Below, piece by piece: positions 9,975 through 22,414 of a stretch of 64,000 nucleotides of DNA (position 1 is the stretch's first letter; every line of letters begins with the position of its first letter). This stretch comes from Fulvia fulva (taxonomy: Eukaryota > Ascomycota > Dothideomycetes > Mycosphaerellales > Mycosphaerellaceae). Position numbers and translations under genes: made by a program. The stretch lies in the NCBI RefSeq assembly GCF_020509005.1, contig NC_063015.1, positions 496,001-560,000 of the forward strand, read 5' to 3'. The notes under the pieces were generated by a model. The model ran no database searches, had not been told where the DNA came from, and was given only the letters and a program-made list of their open reading frames with translations.

Positions 9975-12900
9975 TTATGCCAAGTTATCACTGCGATCCA
10001 CCCAAACGTCCTCCAACTCGGCAAAGTTTTGGAAATGCACCGGTCTGTGCACATCATCGTAGAATCGTCGTGGTACGCCAACCTGGACATAGACTCGTCC
10101 CTTCTCGCGGTCTCCAAATCCTGAGCCCATGAAACTCCAATTCCACCTCTCGTCTTCTGGCACAAGGAAGTAGCCGCGGATCTTGTCGGACAGCAAGAGC
10201 TGACTCTTCTCGCCAAGGCTTGTGGTGAAGCCAGCTGGCTGGTCTGATGAGAGGTCTTTGTTCTCGGCACCCCACTGGTATCCTTGTGGCGTCAGCGACC
10301 AAGCAGAAAGCGATACTGATCCTGGTGTGAAGTTGACAGTCATCGTGACTGTCTTCCTGTCCCAAGTCGAGTGAGCAGCCATCAGCTTGGCATGTGTGGT
10401 GACATCTTGTGCCGTCATGTAATTTGTCTCGTTGCCAGCAGATGTGTGAATGACACCAAGAGATTCGAGACCGTTGAGCATCTCATTTTCGGGCAGGTTC
10501 CTAGGCAGCTGGATGTCGCGCGTGCTGCCGACTTGTGGGATCATGACAATGCACTTGACTTCCTTCACCTGCTTATTGTCGGGCGGACTGACACCATAGA
10601 GGTAGCCTGCCACTTGCACACGCAGATCTGCAACAGCAATGAAGCGCTTCAAAATGTTCTTCGGCATGACGTAGGTGAAGTGGTCTTCGTCATCGCGGAT
10701 GTCCTCCGATGAGATGTAGATATTGTTTGCTCTTGTTCGCAGATTGCTGGTGGCGATGGCTCGTGTCCGCCACTCCGTCTTCGAAGCGAAGCTCTGTTGT
10801 TCATACGCAGACGTGGTCGTGACGATCATGTCTTCTCCTTGCACGTTCTGCGTCTTTGTGGTGACAGCAGTGAGCTGTTGTTGGTCCTGTTGCTGCTTCT
10901 CGATCTCGGCAGCTTGCTGTCTCTGCATGCTTGGCGCGCTAATCTCCATACCCAGGATGATGTCGCGAATCTCGCTGTTGGTCAAAGACGAGGTGTTGAC
11001 GTTGTTCTTCTTGCCGTAGTCGTTCAAGATGAGGTCACGCAGCTGCACCTCGACCTTGACCCAGTCGTCATCAGACAACGTTGGCCAGATGTGGTGCTCT
11101 TGCGTGATGACGGTCTTGTCTGGTCGCAGCAACAGCTTTGTCTTGTCCTGATTGACGTGCAGCGCACGCAGTATCAAGATGAGACGCGAGAAAGCCGTGT
11201 AAGACGAGATGCTCTTGAGCCACTCATCGTACAGGTTGAAGAGCACCATCTGAGGCTCGGTAGCACGCAAGATCATGTCTCCTAGCTTCTCGACCTTCAT
11301 GGCTGCCTGGAATGGTAGCTGCAGCTCCGAAGCACGAATGCTGATGTTCGGGAAGTCAAGCAGGTGCACCTCGAGCGGATCAAGCAGACCCTTTCTGGTG
11401 ACGATGAGTTGCTTTGGCTGCTCTTCGACGGGCAACGATCGAATGAGTGCTGCGACTTCTTCTGCAGTCTTCCATTTGGCCAACTGACCAAGACGCTTCT
11501 GTCCAGCCCACACGCTTGTATGGATGATCTTGAGGAACAGCTGTCCTGTGCGTGGGTTGAAGATGAAGATGGCTCCGTTGATGGGCTTGGTCGTCAAGTT
11601 ACCTTCGAACGTCTTGTGGATAGTAACACGGTAGACATTCGTGTCATCGATGAAGAGTTGGATCTGGTTGCTGAATAGCTCGGAGTAGTTCTGAGAATTC
11701 AAGAACTCCTGGTTGCTCTCCGAGGCGTACAGCTGCAGACCCTTGCGAATACGCTCGCGAAGTACATACAGCGCTGGGTTGGCCTTCATGATCTTGGCCA
11801 TCGCCTGCTGCACGAGCTGCTTGAGACCAGGGAAGTACTGTCCGTAAGCCGAGTACAAGTTGTAGGCCAAGTCAACACCGATCATGAGACCAGTGGCCGA
11901 TGGGTAGATTGACATGCTGTCGGTCGTGTAGTCCAGGTACTTGGCACGAACGTAGCGCTCGATGTCGTGAGAATCGTAGTCACCATATCTCAGCTGGACG
12001 TCAACCCAGAACTTGTTGGTGGTCGTCAAGCCCATGTTGTCCTTGGTGTCGTAAAGCAAGCTTGGGTTGCTTACACTCCACTTGTGCGAAGCAAAAAGCA
12101 GGATGTCAGCGCAAGAAGAGTTCATCTTGTAACTCTTACGAGGATGAATGGTCTCCTTCTGGACAGTCTCGATACCGAGTGCTTCGAGCTCCTGGTCGAA
12201 GACCTGGCAAAGATCCATCACCACAGACTCGTGGATCTTCTGCCACAAGTGAGCACGGAAGATCTGGATCAGTGAGATCTTGAGTGTAGGAATCTTTCCG
12301 TGCAAGAAGATACCAGTCAGGTCGAGCTGAACCTGGAAACCAACGTAGACGTTGGCTCGGTTGATCGTAGGACTCCACCAGAGAGTGAAACGACGATTAG
12401 GGATTTGGTTCAGACCAGAACGTTGGGCGTTAGTGAGCTTCTTGAATTTCATCGACTCTTCGAAACCGCTGGCTTTCTCCCAGAACAGTCCCTCCCAAGA
12501 GGGGAAGGCGGTCGCCTTGAAGAGGGTATGCTCCAGGATCGTCTCGACACCACCGAGCGCCTGGATGACGTCGGTTCTGTAACTGTTCAAGTTCCACAGC
12601 TTGCCATCATGTCGCTGAGATGTCCACCAGAATGGGTTGCTCTTCATGTGCTGGTACAGCTTGAACTCGGTTCGTGCTCGGAAGCCCTTGTCGAAAGACA
12701 ATGTTGATCTATCTTTCTGGAACAGAGTATTGATTCGTGGCAGACCGCGGTCCCAGGAGTCTTCCAGGTCCTCGAGGGTTAGTCTTCGATTCTGCTGATT
12801 GGCCTCCAACCGCTTCTGCGAGTATTCGGTCCAGACACGCTGCGAGTCGATGAACTCTGCCTCCCAAGGGATGATGTAACGGAAGATGTTGGGAATCAGT

Positions 12901-15900
12901 GTCTCTTCGTCGTGGCTCATACCAGCGCGGAAGTGGGAAACACCACTGTCGGTCTGCTTGCTCCATCGCTTGTCCGAGGCCGGGATGAGGATGTGAGATC
13001 CTGAGATCATACCGAGGCCACCAAGTTCCTTCGGTGTGTAGAACACAGCTGGTGGGAAGCGAGAAGGCATCTTCGAGTTGAGACCGATCTTGACACGAGT
13101 CTGAATCTTGGTCTCGCATTTGACAATAGTGTCGAGCAGATTCACGGTACTGACCGCGGCTTCGCGGTAGTATGTGAAGAGAGCGATCAAAGTGGTGTTC
13201 CACTTATTTGCGATTTTCGTACTGCTTGATGTTAGCTATACTCCACGTAGTAAGGGGGGCTACTCACAAGGTTGTGCTGCCAGAGCTCATCAAGATCTGT
13301 CGAATGCGGTTGTTGAACTTGGCGATGTCCTCCTCGGTGACCTGCAAGAAAGCGTGCGCAGTCCTCTCCTTGGTCGCGTTGTCGACAAGGGCCCACACAG
13401 AGTCCTTGGTTGGAAACTCGTCGTTCATGTTCCTGCACTTTGGCAAAATGCGGACCTCGAAGCCGTTCATGGCGAACAGCAAGTTCGGGTTGTCCCTGCT
13501 GTAGACGCTAGCGAAAGTGTCATCCCACTCAACGGTAGTGATGCTTCGGGGCAGTCTATTCTTCATGTCCCAGAAAACGGCACGACCAAGGTTGACATCG
13601 TGGCGCATCAGCCTCATGCGAGAGTCACGTGGCCAGCACTTCTTATTCTTGTAGCCGATCACGTTCTCAAAGTTCGGATCTGGTTGCTCGGTCAGGAAAC
13701 GCTGGATGAGATCTCTCGTATCATCGGCGCTGAACCTGAAGAAGATCCAGATCTTGTCGATGTATCTGGTGTACAGTCGGATGGGGTGCTTCGACTCGGT
13801 CGCTCGATCCTTGTATTGCAAAAAGTCGTTCGGCGCATTGGGAGGACCAGCCATCTCGGAGGCACGTTGCAGACCAAGGAGGAGCAGATCGATAATCAGA
13901 CCGTAGTACTGGAAGACGAAGGCGCTGAATTGTAGACCACGAATCATACCGTATGCGTTGGTGTGGTTCATGTCCTTGTAGTTAAGCTGCACATTGTTCT
14001 TGGACGAGATGTAATCCGCCAAGTTGTGGTCCATGATCAATCTGAGAAGTCTGTTGAGCAGAGTGATGTCCATCTTCTCATAGACCTTGTCCAGTCTTGT
14101 CTCGAGCATGACATTGCACTCGCCTTCGTCGACACTCCACACATTCGAAAGGTTGTTGATACCTTGCGCCCACTTGTAGGTGAGGAGGGGTGGCACTTCG
14201 GAGTCTGAGGGCTTGATCCAGGCCGGGAAGAGTCGTCGCTGATCTGCTTGGTACCACAAATACTGGTCAAGGTAAGCATCGGTGATCTTCTCGATTGGCT
14301 CAATGTCGTACACCGGGTTGATGGAACTGTAGTTGTCATTCATGTCGATGCCAACCTCCTTGAAGGATCGCTGGGTCAGCAGGAAGCGCTTGATACGTGC
14401 GAGCGTTGTGCCAGGGCTGTCGTATGCCTGCTCAATGAGGGCCAGCTCCTCACGCTGGCTCTGGTTGAGACGACCCTTGACTGAGTATGCCTCGCGAAGT
14501 CGCTCAAGCGCCAAGATCAAGATCTTGGTGTCATGCTTGTAGCTGACAGAGGGGAACGGTATTGGCTGGAACTTGCGGCTCTCCAGCCAGTGCACAGCTG
14601 TCGTGAAGATGGCGACACCTTCTTCTGTGCTGACATATGGACCGTCCTTGAGGTAGTTGTGCTGGCGCTCTTGCTCAGCCTTCAACCACAGTCTGGTGAG
14701 ACGACCCAAGTTCTTCTTCGCAACAGTCTTGTCGACTGTCGCTCCTCGCCTGATGCGCTCTCTGTTGTAATGCGCGACAGACACCCACCAGTCAGCCTTC
14801 GATTTGACGTAGCGAAGGATGATGTCCTCGATCGGCTTTGGAAGACCAGGCACCTTCCACGGGATGTTGGACTTCCAGCATCGCCATGCCTCTGACAGAT
14901 GCTGCAAGACGGTGTTGACCTTGCTTTGCTTAATACCTTCGGGCATCATGTCCATCAGGTCAGCCATGACCGAAGCACGCAGCTCAAGATCGAAGTGTGA
15001 TTCCACACGCTGCTTGGTGACAGTCTTGGCTACACCCTTGGAATGACGACCTTCGAACTGTCTGCTGAGCAAGTTGCCGAGCCATCGCTCGAGCAAAGGA
15101 ATGATGCCGCGCAGGAAGAACAACCACACTCTCCAGGCTGGAGCCCAGAAGCCGCAACCAGGACCCTTGCCGACCGGGCCGGAGTTGAATCGGTAGTAGA
15201 TCAAGTGCTTCAAATCCTTGCAAGATCGGATTTGATGCATGAGCTTGTACTTGTATCGGTACATACCAGTGAGCTGACCGACGTGGTTGAAGGCGTAGAG
15301 GATACCATCAGCGAGCTGGAACGCATCGATGTTACCCAGTCGGTACTGAACTTGGGCATCGACGATGAGCTTCGTCAAGCGCAGGATCTCACGCATCAGA
15401 TGGAATGCGTTTCCGAACCGCGACTTCTTGCGCTCCTTGGTGGTCAGGGTCTTGATTGGCTTCAAGTTGAAGTTGTAGTCAAGGTGGAGATAGGTCAAGT
15501 TCTTGCGGTGGATGAGCAAGTTCAACATGTTGAAACCTTGCCTGCACACTTGCAGACCAGCCTCGACCCAGTCGATCGTTGTCTGCTGGAAGAACTTGGT
15601 AGTCTTCAAGCTGCGACACAGGTTCTGCTTGTTCTGCGCCTTCGGTGGCTTCTTGTGCAGCTCGTTCAGAACGTAAGTCTTAAGCAGCTTCTGGTAAGAC
15701 ACCCGCACCTTCACAGGCTGCCCTTGGGGTACGTGCTCGAGATACCACTGCTTGACCAATGGTACGTCTTGTGCTCTGACCATCTTGCCTGATCTCCTGT
15801 CGAATGGGTATGGCGCCCACCACAGTGCGATGGCAGACGCAGTATCATCGTTGTATAGATTGTGATCTTCAAAGAATGGCTCAACTTCGCCAGGCAAGCT

Positions 15901-17109
15901 GAATCCTCCTTCCTCCTCATCTGGCTCCTCATTGCTGCCAGGTCCAAAGATCTCGTCTTCGTGGCTGACTGTGAGGTTCTTCGGCGCTACCGATCGGGAG
16001 GAAATTGGGTTGATCACCGGGTCAAAGTAGAAGGGTGGTAGATTGGGGTCCTCCGTCTTCACATACACGTTCTGCGGCGAGCTGTACACACCAAGCTTCA
16101 CGCTTCGCGGCAAGCTGTTGTATAGGTATGGGAATGCGACTCGGTATTCTGTTCGGATCGGTGCTCGGAAGATGATTCGGTCGATCGCGTTGAACTCGCC
16201 AAAGTCCTCATCGTTCGGGTCGATATCCTTGTACAACGGCTCGAATCGTGGCCCACCAGGTATCGCCACGTTCAGTGCCTTCGCGGTGGCAAAGGCTGGC
16301 ATATCGAAAAGGTGGAAGTAGTTGCGGTCGTTGATATCTGACAGTAGAGGATTGCTCAGTCTGTGGAGTGTGGCCATCTGTGGTAATGACAGGTTCCAGT
16401 CCTTGTAGCTCGGCCCATTGACGTGGCTTGTGTCTGATAGTGGTCGGTGATCGTAGAACCACTCGTAAACTGCCTCATCTTCCTCTTCGTCCAACTCCAT
16501 CTGAATCGGCTCCAGAGGCTCAACGTCCTCAATGTTCTCGCTCCAAGAAAGTGGTGGCTCCTCGTCATCGAAAGGTGGAAACCGCATACGCTTGAAATGC
16601 CGTCTGTCGCTTTTCTCTCGTCTCATGACAACCCACATTGTTGCCCATTGCGCATGGAACACAGGCTCGATGACTCGAGGAATCTCGTTCACCAGTGTCA
16701 AACATCCGTTGACGTGGTATAGCACCTTCACCTCGCGGCTGCTCTCCCACGGCATTGGCATATTCTCCAGCAACTTCAACACGGCATGCGGCATGAACTT
16801 CAAGGCTCCAAGATAACTTCTCTTGTCTGCGCTGAACTTCTTCTGCGACACATCTCCAATATCCCTCACGATTTTGCGCAGATGCTCCGGCGGCATATCA
16901 GCCTTCTGTGTTTCCACAAACCCTCCTCTGCGCTTCTCGGCGAACCGCTGTCTCTGCTGTCGAAGCCATTTCTGCTTCTTTTCCTGCAGCTTGGCGGCCT
17001 GAGGGTCTGCTTTGAAGCCTGGGGGTGGAGGAGGTGCTGACAGTCCGGGAGGAGCTCCTGGCGGCGATGGTGGAGCCCATCCGGGCGGTGGGGGTGGTCG
17101 TCCAGACAT
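9975..17109 (-). CDS. prp8: Pre-mRNA-splicing factor 8 (U5 snRNP core)
   Basis: PRP8 is the catalytic-core scaffold of the spliceosome: it cradles U5, U6 and the splice sites. Exon 1 is 17109-13268 and exon 2 is 13221-9975, with a 46-nt intron (GTGAGT donor, GCTAAC branch, CAG acceptor). The junction restores the invariant [12 protein letters not shown], and the coding length is 2362 aa, normal for the family. The N terminus is the usual Pro/Gly-rich leader ([11 protein letters not shown]). Further on there are the PROCN-type region, the RT-like stretch ([23 protein letters not shown]), the RNase H-like domain and a C-terminal Jab1/MPN-like domain ending in [16 protein letters not shown]. No intein is present, although PRP8 is a common intein host in fungi. 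It is divergent from eL34 with about 420 bp between starts. Confidence 0.98.
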
Positions 17110-17527
17110 GGTCTCGTGGGGATCGATGTGCTGGTGAAATATGTTTTGCTACGGCTGGGCGCCGAGCTAGCCGAAGGTGCACTGCGACGCGGTCGTTCCT
17201 GCCACGACAATCTCCTCGAAGTCGTGATGTCGCGGTCTGCAATGCGCTGTGGCCTGCGCCGTCGTGGTGATGGACGAGCGAGTGCCTGTGGCGTTTCTTC
17301 CGTTTTGCTTCAAAGTTCAAGCTTCGCGATACAGGCAAGCGCGACTCATGCCGGCGGCTCGGACCGCATAGCCTCGACTTTGATTGGTCGACTGGCACTT
17401 TCCCGCATTTTTCGCTTGGCAAGAGCGAACCACCAAATTTGGCGATTGTATTCAGATTCGACCTCATCGACGGCGAGCGCCAACACCCAGCACCCAACGA
17501 CAGCAACGACCCGACGACACCGACACA
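17110..17527. promoter_or_regulatory. Shared divergent promoter region, prp8 / eL34
   Basis: This 418-bp interval separates two housekeeping genes transcribed away from each other. I saw no specific binding motif strong enough to name. Open frames inside it are shadows. Confidence 0.5.
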
Positions 17528-18159
17528 ATGGGCTCCAACAGACTCACCTACGTACGTGCGATCCTGCGACATGCGACCGGGAGGGAAAGAGCGAGTGGAA
17601 CAAGGGACTGATTTCTTGAAATAGAGGCGCCGACAGCCATACAACACCAAGAGCAACAAGGTCCGCGTGGTCAAGACTCCAGGTGGCGAGCTGCGATACC
17701 TCCACATCAAGAAGAAGGGTACTGCCCCAAAATGCGGTGACTGCGGCACCAAGTTGGCAGGCGTACGTCCATCCCACAGAAAGATGTGCACACATACCAC
17801 ACCCGGAGCGAGAGTTCTCCTCCACCATATCTCAGCGCCGCAAGGCAATGGTTGATACACGCGGCCTCACAGCTGCAGCGGCAACGCAATCCTAGCTTCA
17901 GCGAAAACACCGCTCCTTTGCGAGAAAGTAGCTGAACAGGATATACTGACATGTCATGTGTCCTTAGGTCCCAGCCCTCCGCCCACGCGAGTACGCTCAG
18001 ATCTCCAAGCCAAAGAAGTCCGTCTCCCGATCATACGGTGGCTCGCGCTGCGCCAACTGCGTCAAGGACCGTGTCACTCGTGCTTTCTTGATTGAGGAGC
18101 AGAAGATTGTCAAGAAGGTCATGAAGGAGGCTGAGAAGAAGAACAAGGGTGGACGATAG
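17528..18159 (+). CDS. rpl34: 60S ribosomal protein eL34
   Basis: Three exons: 17528-17551, 17625-17762 and 17968-18159, encoding 117 aa. Introns are 73 nt and 205 nt, both with GTACGT donors and TAG acceptors. Exon 1 encodes only MGSNRLTY; exon 2 holds [12 protein letters not shown] and the first zinc-type pair CGDCGTKL; exon 3 has the second pair CANC and a basic helical tail rich in Lys and Glu ending KNKGGR. The four Cys form the zinc site typical of eL34. It is a large-subunit component. Very short first exons and a longer intron are common in fungal ribosomal protein genes. Confidence 0.96.
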
Positions 18160-18548
18160 ATATCCTGACTTTCGGCTTCTTTGGGCGAAAGCGAGACATG
18201 CATGGGATGAAACTTGGCGCAAGGATGGCACGGATGCATCGATGATGGTCTCGAGATGAGGCCCGGCTGGGCGAAAAGAGGAAGTAGTTCCAGTTGCGAT
18301 GCGATATACCTGATGTGAGCTGCACAATGACAAGCCCGTTCGGTCGACGCACCAAAAGTTCAGCAAGATGTTTCATTCTCACTACTGACCATTGACAAGA
18401 ACTGGGAGCTATGGGCAGCAGAACTTCATGACACCGATGTCCGCAGTCGTGCTTCGAATAAGACTGCCAGCCAGCCGGATCTCCACGAGCTTCAAGAACC
18501 CCCCGAATGCATCCAGAGCCGGTCTCTCACCACAGCCCCATCGCAACC
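18160..18548. other. Intergenic, convergent 3' flanks
   Basis: This lies between the 3' ends of eL34 (plus) and secreted protein A (minus). Nothing beyond short shadow frames was seen. Confidence 0.5.
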
Positions 18549-18896
18549 TCAGCACTTAGGCCACTGGCAGTTGGCCAAGTTCGAGTTCCCCTTTCCACGG
18601 TGGATGGTGCACTTGTTGCAATCATCGGAGCACTGGAGTTAAAGTCAGCTGAGCCTCACAACAACGACAGGCGTCTGGCCTGTCAATACTGACCAGAGCA
18701 TTAGGATCGCAGTCCCACTGAGTCACGCCAATGTCGCCCCACTCGCAGGTCTGCTTCTCGACGTTGCATTTCTGTCGTGCATCAGTAGAGAGCAGGAACA
18801 TGCAGTGTGAGAAGAGCGACTCACGCCGTAGTACCAGTCTGGTGGGCTGGCAAGAGCCAGAGTGGCCATGGAGACGATGAGGAGGATGAAGTTCAT
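18549..18896 (-). CDS. Small secreted cysteine-rich protein A (three exons)
   Basis: Exons 18896-18825, 18771-18694 and 18632-18549 give 77 aa. Introns are 53 and 61 nt (GTGAGT...CAG and GTCAGT...CAG), both in phase 0. Residues 1-17 are a signal peptide (MNFILLIVSMATLALAS). The mature ~60-residue chain has eight Cys. Exon 2 encodes QTCEWGDIGVTQWDCDPNA and exon 3 begins at a Cys-Ser pair followed by CNKCT and ends in a C-terminal Cys. Gene B next door has the same exon layout and much of the same sequence, and C keeps the frame of it. The small, secreted, even-Cys, lineage-specific pattern is effector-like; function unknown. Start chosen because it is the only ATG giving the leader. Confidence 0.78.
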
Positions 18897-19213
18897 GGTG
18901 AGTGATGTTTTGGTTGTTCTTGGTACTGGTGGGTGTCGATCGTTAAAAGAGTGATGATGTGGTTGCTGTTGTTTGTGCAGTATGAAGTATTCACGATAGC
19001 ATAGCTGCAAGATATTTGCTGACTTGAAGTGAGGGCGACAGCCAGCAACGCAAGAGATAGGCACGACCTCTCAGCCCGCAATGTGCCTCTGCATTTGCAC
19101 TTCACTTCGCCTAGTCCTGACTTTATTTGCACCTCACTTTGCGATATCAGCGAGCAATCCCGTCGCCCAGCGGCTCAACAAAGCAGCATGCCTCGACGGA
19201 CCTTCACAACGCA

Positions 19214-19558
19214 CTACTTCAGCTCTTCACAGGCCGGCTTCACACAGTTCGCCATCCCAGTGTTGCCGTCTCCACGATAGACCGTACACCTCGAACATCC
19301 ATCGGAGCACTAGCAACGATCATCAGCATTCGCTTCGCATCCGGCGAGAGAGAGCACGCACCAAAGCATTCGGATCGCAATCCCAGCGTGTCACGCCGAT
19401 ATCTCCCCATTCGCAGGTCTGATCTGAGGTTCGACATCTCTGCAAGGACATTAGCAGCTGCTTAAACGCTAATGCTGGATCACGAGTACGCCTTCGTAGT
19501 AGTCGAACATCTTTCCCGACGCCAGGGTGGTGAGCGATAGGAGTATGAAGCACTTCAT
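19214..19558 (-). CDS. Small secreted cysteine-rich protein B (three exons)
   Basis: Exons 19558-19490, 19439-19362 and 19309-19214 encode 80 aa, with introns of 50 and 52 nt at exactly the same phase-0 positions as in gene A. The leader is MKCFILLSLTTLASG, a short but plausible signal peptide. Exon 2 (QTCEWGDIGVTRWDCDPNA) differs from gene A in few positions, so duplication is recent. Exon 3 starts CSDGCSRCT and carries Asn-Cys near the end, with an extra acidic tail (EELK). There are eight Cys in the mature chain. The first intron donor is GTACTC, weaker than in A. Function unknown. Confidence 0.75.
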
Positions 19559-19872
19559 GGGTGAGCTGCGTTGACGACGAAGTGCGCTAGGACGAGGGAG
19601 TGGCGTGAGCCATAGCCATATGTCGAGCCTGAAACAAGACCGTGTACACGACATCACCTTGTTGCTTAGAAGTACGGCAGGCCACGTCTTGTGCCCTCTT
19701 TGTTCGCAGCGCTGTACGACTTGACTGCCAGGATTCTGGAATGCGATGTGGCACGCTTCGAGATTCGTACTTTGGCATTACTAGTCATCTGCATACTTGG
19801 TCTGGACACTTCATGAACGGTCTTAACTGCTCAGGCAGGCGCTGCACCTCGTATGCACTGCACAAGTACATC

Positions 19873-20253
19873 TCAAACACAGTTCGCATATCGCTGTCCA
19901 TGCGGGTCGAGGTAGTAGGTGCACTGACCACCATCGATGGAGCACTGTTGCTATCAGCTTGAGCGTCGACAACTAGAGGGACGTGGTGTCTGACCCTCGC
20001 AGCGGGATCACATTCAGCTCGACCAACCGCAGCATTTGGACCTCCTCCGATTACGCTGTAGAGACAAGTCTGCTCATCGACACCAGCAGTGTGGCATATC
20101 TGCAACAACAAGTCAGCACGCATTACCACGGAAGCTGGGAGCAGGGCCTACTCCTGGAAGATATGTTCCCACTCGCTCATCATCGACTTGAGACACTGGG
20201 GCGGCGACGGTCAGGGTGGCTGACATCAGGAGGCTGAATAGAGTGGTCTTCAT
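19873..20253 (-). CDS. Small secreted cysteine-rich protein C (three exons)
   Basis: Exons 20253-20152, 20099-19995 and 19944-19873 encode 92 aa; introns are 52 and 50 nt, phase 0. The leader MKTTLFSLLMSATLTVAA is a good signal peptide. It is a more distant member of the A/B family: it keeps QTC, then ECDPAA before the second splice, then a Cys-Ser start of exon 3, a CT dipeptide and a final YANC. It has six Cys rather than eight and a longer N-terminal spacer after the leader. A TATA-like stretch lies about 60 nt upstream of the start. Function unknown. Confidence 0.7.
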
Positions 20254-21214
20254 CTTGGCGAGAGTGTCTGGGTTTCGTGGTCTGAAGACTTCAAACAAGA
20301 CGAACTCCGAGCCCTATTTATGCCTGCAGCATCAACCATGTCAACGAAGCCTCGCATGAGACTGCCACATCGAGCTTGATTAACGACGATGCCACGAGCC
20401 GACAACGTGATGTCCACAAGCTAGAAGCGATGCCGGTATGCTACTGACAGCCTGCCACGCTATACTGTACGACTTCAGCCACCAGGCAAACAATCCTTGT
20501 GCCGACTTATCAGCCACGGTATCGATCCTAGGAACTCTATCGTCCGCAGTGAAGGCTTCGCAGCAAGGCTAGAATAGCGCACCAAGCCGTCATGGTAGTG
20601 ATTCTGGAGCAACCCGAACCAGGATGACGGGAAGGAAGCAAACAAAGGACGGCTTGAAGAACCTGGCAGTTCAACTCAGGTGCGCCTGGTTGTTGAGCTT
20701 GGCAACATGCTCTCTATCCACGCTAGTTTGGCAGAGAGCTGTGTCTTCGGGTCATAGTTGTTGAGAAACACACGTCTGTAGACCTTGGCTGTTTCCAGCC
20801 TATTATGGCTCTGCAGGCTTGTGCTCACTATAATACAGTGCCAGAAATATGGTGCACCTCAGATCACCAGCGCTCACGGGATTATGACGGAAAAGACCTC
20901 GATGACTTTGCAACATATCAATGCATGAACGACCATAGCATGCCTCCGATATGCCATGTTGAGCCTACGCAGGTCCATGTCAAGCCATCCGAGGAGCCAT
21001 TCCGCTTTGTGCTGGAGCGGTTCACGCTATGGTCAGGCAGTTTCAGTCTCTGCCTAAGTGGCGAAGGCCTGATCCACGGGTATGGCTCTTCCTACGGATA
21101 CGCAGTGTGGCAAACTGAGACAGAGGTCAGCGACGCCATACTTTAACTTCTGCTTTCCTTCTTCTCCACTGAGGTCTCTACTTCCAACCAAAAGCTACGA
21201 CCGCGACCACAGGC
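20254..21214. other. Intergenic, no gene seen
   Basis: This is the promoter side of secreted protein C (minus) and of the BTB-like gene (plus). Frames at 20805-21146 lack motifs and are not called. Confidence 0.45.
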
Positions 21215-22092
21215 ATGAACAACCTTCCAAAGATCACAACAAGCCCTCAGCCCCTGAGCCCAGCCACTGCCACGAGCGAACCCATGTCCTTTCATACAGC
21301 GCAAGCCGACGATTTGTACCAAGACAATGTTACAACAGCCGATGACGCTGCTGCCTTAGCAAGCTCCTCTAACGCTTCGAGCACTAGAGAAGCTGAGGCA
21401 AAGTTCTCCATGGTTGAGATGAGATTGTGAGGCTTGGTAATTGTCCCTGATACCCGACAAACCTGACCATTAATAGCGCAATAACCTCTGGCATCCCTGT
21501 TCTACTTCACATCAACCACGCTCTCCGACCGACGAAGACCATCACGTTGCCGTTACACGTACCGCAGTCTCATATGAAACAACACTTTGCAATCGGCACC
21601 CGCATAACTGGCGACTTGTACCGGTATACCGTCGATCCAGCCAATGAGCCCGCCCTCATTGCTTTCTTGCACTGGATCAAGTGCGGCCAGTTTCCAGTCC
21701 TCGGATTCGAGCCCAAAAAGCGCCTGGCTCATTTGATGGAGTGCTGGAAATTTGGCTACCGCATCCAAGCTCGAGGCTTCGTGAACGTGGTCATGGAAAC
21801 CATATTTGCGCTCGACGACAAGTCCTGGGACATTGCCTGTTTCCCGCCCGGTCTAAAAGTCAACCACGAGTTGGGAGACGTCGTGGCATACAAGGCATGG
21901 TTCTGCATAGTGACGGGTCGATACGCGGCGACGTCCCATCTTTTGAACGGTGTTCCCACTGAACGCTTCCATCGAGCTTGCATTTATCTGTGCTACCACT
22001 ATAGGCATAACGAGCAAGATGAGCCATCAAGTGGCTCTTTGAAAGATCACATGGAGATGTTCATGATGGAAGATTGCGACTGGATCGATTAG
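21215..22092 (+). CDS. BTB/POZ-like domain protein, two exons
   Basis: Exon 1 is 21215-21426 and exon 2 is 21477-22092, with a 50-nt intron (GTGAGG donor, CTGAC branch, TAG acceptor), giving 275 aa. Residues 1-65 are Ser/Ala/Thr-rich and probably disordered. From about residue 70 the pattern (FAITSGIPVLLHIN, LPLHVPQSHMKQHF, then LIAFLHWIKCGQFP) fits the degenerate BTB fold widespread in Dothideomycetes: strand, residue run before the 'shows' position, then helix. A C-terminal helical half (VVAYKAWFCIVTG) follows. There is no signal peptide. Such proteins are probable protein-protein interaction modules; partner unknown. A decayed duplicate follows at 22.4-22.95 kb. Confidence 0.62.
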
Positions 22093-22414
22093 AACGTCGC
22101 ATTCAGCATGTAAATCAAGGGCACGGGTTGTATTGTAGTATAAAATCGCACCATCGACAACTGGCTCCTGAACCAAAGGTATCCAAATTCGTCTCAATAT
22201 GTCCATCTCAATGGCTCCAGCACCAAACTGCCATGTTAAATGCGGCAAGAACAGGAGCAGTCATGGTGATGGGTGGAAAAGAACAAAGCAGCCCCAGACT
22301 TTGGGCATGTGCTCCTGGCTGTTGGTCTTGGCAACATGCTCGCTGTTCACAATTATCCAGCCGCGACATGAACGCTCCACAGCAAGGCCAGAGCGCCCAC
22401 AACAATCAAGGTTG

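Noticed and set aside
10797..11285. Plus-strand frames inside PRP8
   Set aside because: Antisense shadows of a highly conserved gene; no independent motif.
9975..17109. Possible PRP8 intein
   Set aside because: The conserved PRP8 sequence runs uninterrupted through both exons and total length is normal; only a 46-nt spliceosomal intron is present.
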